64,000 bases of DNA from positions 62,001 through 126,000 of the forward strand of contig NZ_MUKP01000004.1 in NCBI RefSeq assembly GCF_002081715.1, written 5' to 3'. Of the stretch, positions 61,837-64,000 are shown one piece after another. Origin of the DNA: Nocardia donostiensis (GTDB lineage: Bacteria; Actinomycetota; Actinomycetes; Mycobacteriales; Mycobacteriaceae). The notes beneath the pieces were generated by a model. It did not search any database and was not told where the DNA came from. It saw nothing but the letters and a program-made list of their open reading frames with translations. The position numbers and the translations under genes are program-made. The first letter of the stretch is position 1, and every line of letters starts with the position of its first letter.

Positions 61837-61968
61837 TTCACCTGCACGGGGATGCAGAGAACACTCGAAGGGTTCATACTCGCGACCAAGGGGACCGGGC
61901 CCCGCCGGAAGGGCGCATTTTCCGGCCCTCGGCGGTGACCGACGCCAGCGACAGGGAGGACACCGGCT

Positions 61969-62883
61969 ATGCGCGACGAATACCTCACAGACACCCACCA
62001 GCTGGTATCGGCCGCGGTGGTGGTCGGCGCCGAAGGCACCCCGGCTTCCGATCTCGCTGTTGGCTGGGCCGCCGAAGCGGCCGCGCAGCGCAAGCGCACC
62101 CTGGTCATCGCGCACGGGATGAACCTGTATCCCGCCCGCGCGTTACTCGCCTACGGACAGTTGGTCGACGAAGCCTCCGCCACCTTACGCAGGCACGGCG
62201 AGCGGGTGCTGGCAGCCGCCCGGCGGATCGCACGCGAGGTGGACCCGCACCTCGCGGTCGAGACCGCACTATCCGACGACAGTGGCGCGAAACTACTCAT
62301 CGAGCTGTCGAAATCCGCCCATCTGGTGGCGCTAGGTGCCGCGGCGGGCGGCTCCCTGTCGCATCTGGGTTCTTCGCTGCTCGCGGTGACCAGCCACGGC
62401 CACGGCGCGATCGTCGCGGTCCGCGAAAGCTCCACCGGGCAAGGCATCAGGCACAGCGGCCCCGTCGTCGTCGGTGTCGACGGCAGCCGCAGCAGCGATA
62501 CCGCGATCGCAGCCGCGTTCGCCGAGGCCGCCGAGCGCGAAACCGAACTGGTCGCCGTGCACGCCTGGAGCGATCTGGCGTTCGCCGACTATGCGGGCAC
62601 CGCCTTCGTCGACGTCCCTGTGGCCGATCTGGAGGCCATCGAGCAGGCGGTGCTCGCCGAACGTCTCGCGGGCTGGCAGGAGAAGTATCCGGACGTGCCG
62701 GTCGTCCGCAAGATGTATCCGGCGTCGCCGCGTAAACATCTGCTGGAATGGTCGGAAACCGCGCAGCTGCTCGTGGTTGGCAGCCGGGGACGCGGCGGTT
62801 TCCGTGGGCTGCTGCTCGGTTCGACCAGCAATGCGCTCGTACAGCACGCGCGTTGTCCGGTGATGGTCACCCACACGAAGTGA
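61969..62883 (+). CDS. Tandem universal stress protein
   Basis: 304 residues, two UspA domains. The second (about 160-300) has the ATP-binding pattern GSRGRGGFRGLLLGSTSNAL with VVVGVDGS at its start. The first (about 12-150) has a degenerate loop (GAAAGGSLSHLGSSLLAVTSHG). GGAGG precedes the ATG. Such proteins are induced by hypoxia and stationary phase in mycobacteria. An imperfect G/C-rich dyad upstream does not fit a DosR box well. Confidence 0.92.
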   Translation: MRDEYLTDTHQLVSAAVVVGAEGTPASDLAVGWAAEAAAQRKRTLVIAHGMNLYPARALLAYGQLVDEASATLRRHGERVLAAARRIAREVDPHLAVETALSDDSGAKLLIELSKSAHLVALGAAAGGSLSHLGSSLLAVTSHGHGAIVAVRESSTGQGIRHSGPVVVGVDGSRSSDTAIAAAFAEAAERETELVAVHAWSDLAFADYAGTAFVDVPVADLEAIEQAVLAERLAGWQEKYPDVPVVRKMYPASPRKHLLEWSETAQLLVVGSRGRGGFRGLLLGSTSNALVQHARCPVMVTHTK

Positions 62884-62888
62884 CCGGG

Positions 62889-63806
62889 TCAGTAACCGCG
62901 CTCGAGGTCGATGACCGCGTGCAGCGGCTGCCCGGCAGCGAACCGTGCGACATTGGCCGCCACATGACGGGCGAGCAGTGCGGGCAGGCCGTCCGGCGGG
63001 TTCGCGATATGCGGGGTGATGATGGCGTTGGGCAGCGTCCAGAGGGGGTGGCCGTCCGGTAGTGGTTCCGGGTCGGTGACGTCGAGCGCCGCGCCGCCGA
63101 TCGAGCCGTCGACCAGCGCACGCACCAGCGCGTCGGTGTCGATCAGCGTCCCTCTGGCGAGGTTGACGATCCACGCCGACGGTTTCATCCGGGCCAGGAC
63201 ACCGGCATCGACCAGGTACTTCGTTTCCGGTGTAGCGGGCGCCGCGAGGACGAAATGATCTGCTGCCTGCCAGATTTCCGGGGTCCGGTCCGCGGCGACG
63301 GTCTGCGCCGCTCCGTCCACCGCAACACCTGACCGTGTCACCGCCAGCACCTGTGCCCCCAACCCGGTGAGCATCGGAATCATCGCCCGCCCGATCGCGC
63401 CGCAACCGACGATCGCCACCGTCGCTGCCTGCAATGTCTGCACCCGCGCCCCGAACTCCCCCTGACGCCAGGAGTTGGCGCGCACCGGCCCGGTAAGCGC
63501 CCGTACACCCGCGAGCAGGAGCATGACACCGTGTTCGGCGACCGGCGCCGCATACGCTCCCGCCGCCGAAGTCCACACCCGGCGCTCATCGATCACCCCG
63601 GCCGAGATCCACGGCTCGATACCGGCGAACGGCAACTGCACCCAGCGAACCGTGTCGGGAAGGTCGGCGGGGAAGGTGCCGGGTCGCCCGGTCCACACCA
63701 CCGCCTCCGCTGCCTCGAGCGGCGCCGACACACCGCCGCCTTGCTCGATGGCGCGGGCCAGGTTCGGGTCTTGTTCAGGGCCGAGATGGATTCGCGGGGA
63801 TGCCAC
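62889..63806 (-). CDS. D-isomer-specific 2-hydroxyacid dehydrogenase
   Basis: 305 residues from a GTG at 63804-63806 (the frame extends to 63890). NAD-binding VGCGAIGRAM, catalytic Arg in NLARGTLID, acidic residue in DVTDPEPLPDGHPLW and His in ITPHIAN. Reduces a 2-keto acid to a D-2-hydroxy acid or the reverse, in the cytoplasm; the substrate is unknown. Convergent with the stress protein gene, five bases apart. 63807-64000 shows no further gene. Confidence 0.9.
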   Translation of the reverse strand: MASPRIHLGPEQDPNLARAIEQGGGVSAPLEAAEAVVWTGRPGTFPADLPDTVRWVQLPFAGIEPWISAGVIDERRVWTSAAGAYAAPVAEHGVMLLLAGVRALTGPVRANSWRQGEFGARVQTLQAATVAIVGCGAIGRAMIPMLTGLGAQVLAVTRSGVAVDGAAQTVAADRTPEIWQAADHFVLAAPATPETKYLVDAGVLARMKPSAWIVNLARGTLIDTDALVRALVDGSIGGAALDVTDPEPLPDGHPLWTLPNAIITPHIANPPDGLPALLARHVAANVARFAAGQPLHAVIDLERGY

Positions 63807-64000
63807 ACCGGGAAAATACCCCCTTCGACCGGAATCCCAGCCAGCGGTATCCGGAGACCGGGCACCCCCAACCGAAACGGCCGCACACACCGGTGAACTC
63901 CGCGTTCCGTACCGATCCAGGGCGGACTCGTTTCGTATCAGGAATTCCGATTGGGCAGGGCGATGGCACAGACCCTGCGCTCGGGCCGAGCAGGCCCGCA

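Noticed and set aside
61889..61905. Possible DosR box before the universal stress protein
   Set aside because: GGGGACC and GGGCCCC make an imperfect dyad with wrong spacing for the 20-bp DosR consensus.
1..64000. tRNA, rRNA or CRISPR arrays
   Set aside because: No cloverleaf-like T-loop/anticodon pattern, rRNA signature or regularly spaced repeats were seen by eye; a covariance-model scan would settle it.

Overview
The window is high-GC actinobacterial DNA, most consistent with Nocardia or a close relative in Mycobacteriales. The evidence is gene content: an ESX-type cluster (DUF3558 lipoprotein, PE-like, PPE-like, EspG), an XRE/DUF5753 + DUF397 pair, a DUF4254 protein, a SigJ-type ECF41 sigma factor, a mycobacterial-type Ndh, a Ku protein with a lysine-rich tail, and frequent GTG starts. 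The genus assignment is inference. No rRNA, tRNA or CRISPR array was seen.

Layout. 1-5.1 kb: a truncated alpha/beta hydrolase, a GH17-like secreted protein, a DF-family thioredoxin-like protein, a TetR regulator divergent from a hydrolase, a PepSY lipoprotein and an acetyltransferase. 5.4-9.8 kb: a Baeyer-Villiger-type monooxygenase followed by an internally deleted SDR remnant, then an FAD oxidoreductase and its linked ECF41 sigma factor, with a candidate sigma promoter in front of the oxidoreductase. 9.9-11.8 kb: a RloA/RloB (AbiL-like) pair, probably phage defence, in DNA that reads poorer in GC. 12.1-17.2 kb: three small conserved genes (one DUF4254), the XRE-DUF397 pair, and two SnoaL-like genes flanking a broken IS481-family element, with an HxlR regulator. 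17.5-20.6 kb: a four-gene ESX-substrate operon without the secretion machine.

20.8-26.6 kb is an ion-transport block. A CPA2 antiporter, its KhtT-like subunit and a NarL-type two-component system read leftward. A short KhtT-N-like protein, a CBS-pair protein and an ArsB/NhaD transporter read rightward. 26.6-37.1 kb holds FolD, a YdcF-like secreted protein, an APC permease, a SulP-MerR operon behind a 19-bp-spacer promoter with a dyad operator, a SUMF1-like protein, a PrmC-like methyltransferase and an SSADH-SDR operon with a divergent TetR. 37.2-46.1 kb is recC-recB-(small ORF)-recD, where all three junctions are four-base GTGA overlaps.

46.3-64 kb: a class A beta-lactamase-like hydrolase, a DUF2267 protein, an operon of small heat-shock protein, dienelactone hydrolase and ABC exporter, a P450, Ndh, a secreted glycine-zipper protein, an MFS drug exporter divergent from a TetR - lycopene cyclase - Ku operon (start-stop overlaps), then an acetyltransferase, a tandem universal stress protein and a 2-hydroxyacid dehydrogenase.

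The points most worth following are the small ORF inside the recCBD operon, the RloAB pair, the ECF41 promoter/oxidoreductase unit, the KhtT-N/CBS/antiporter block, and the coupling of a carotenoid gene to Ku.
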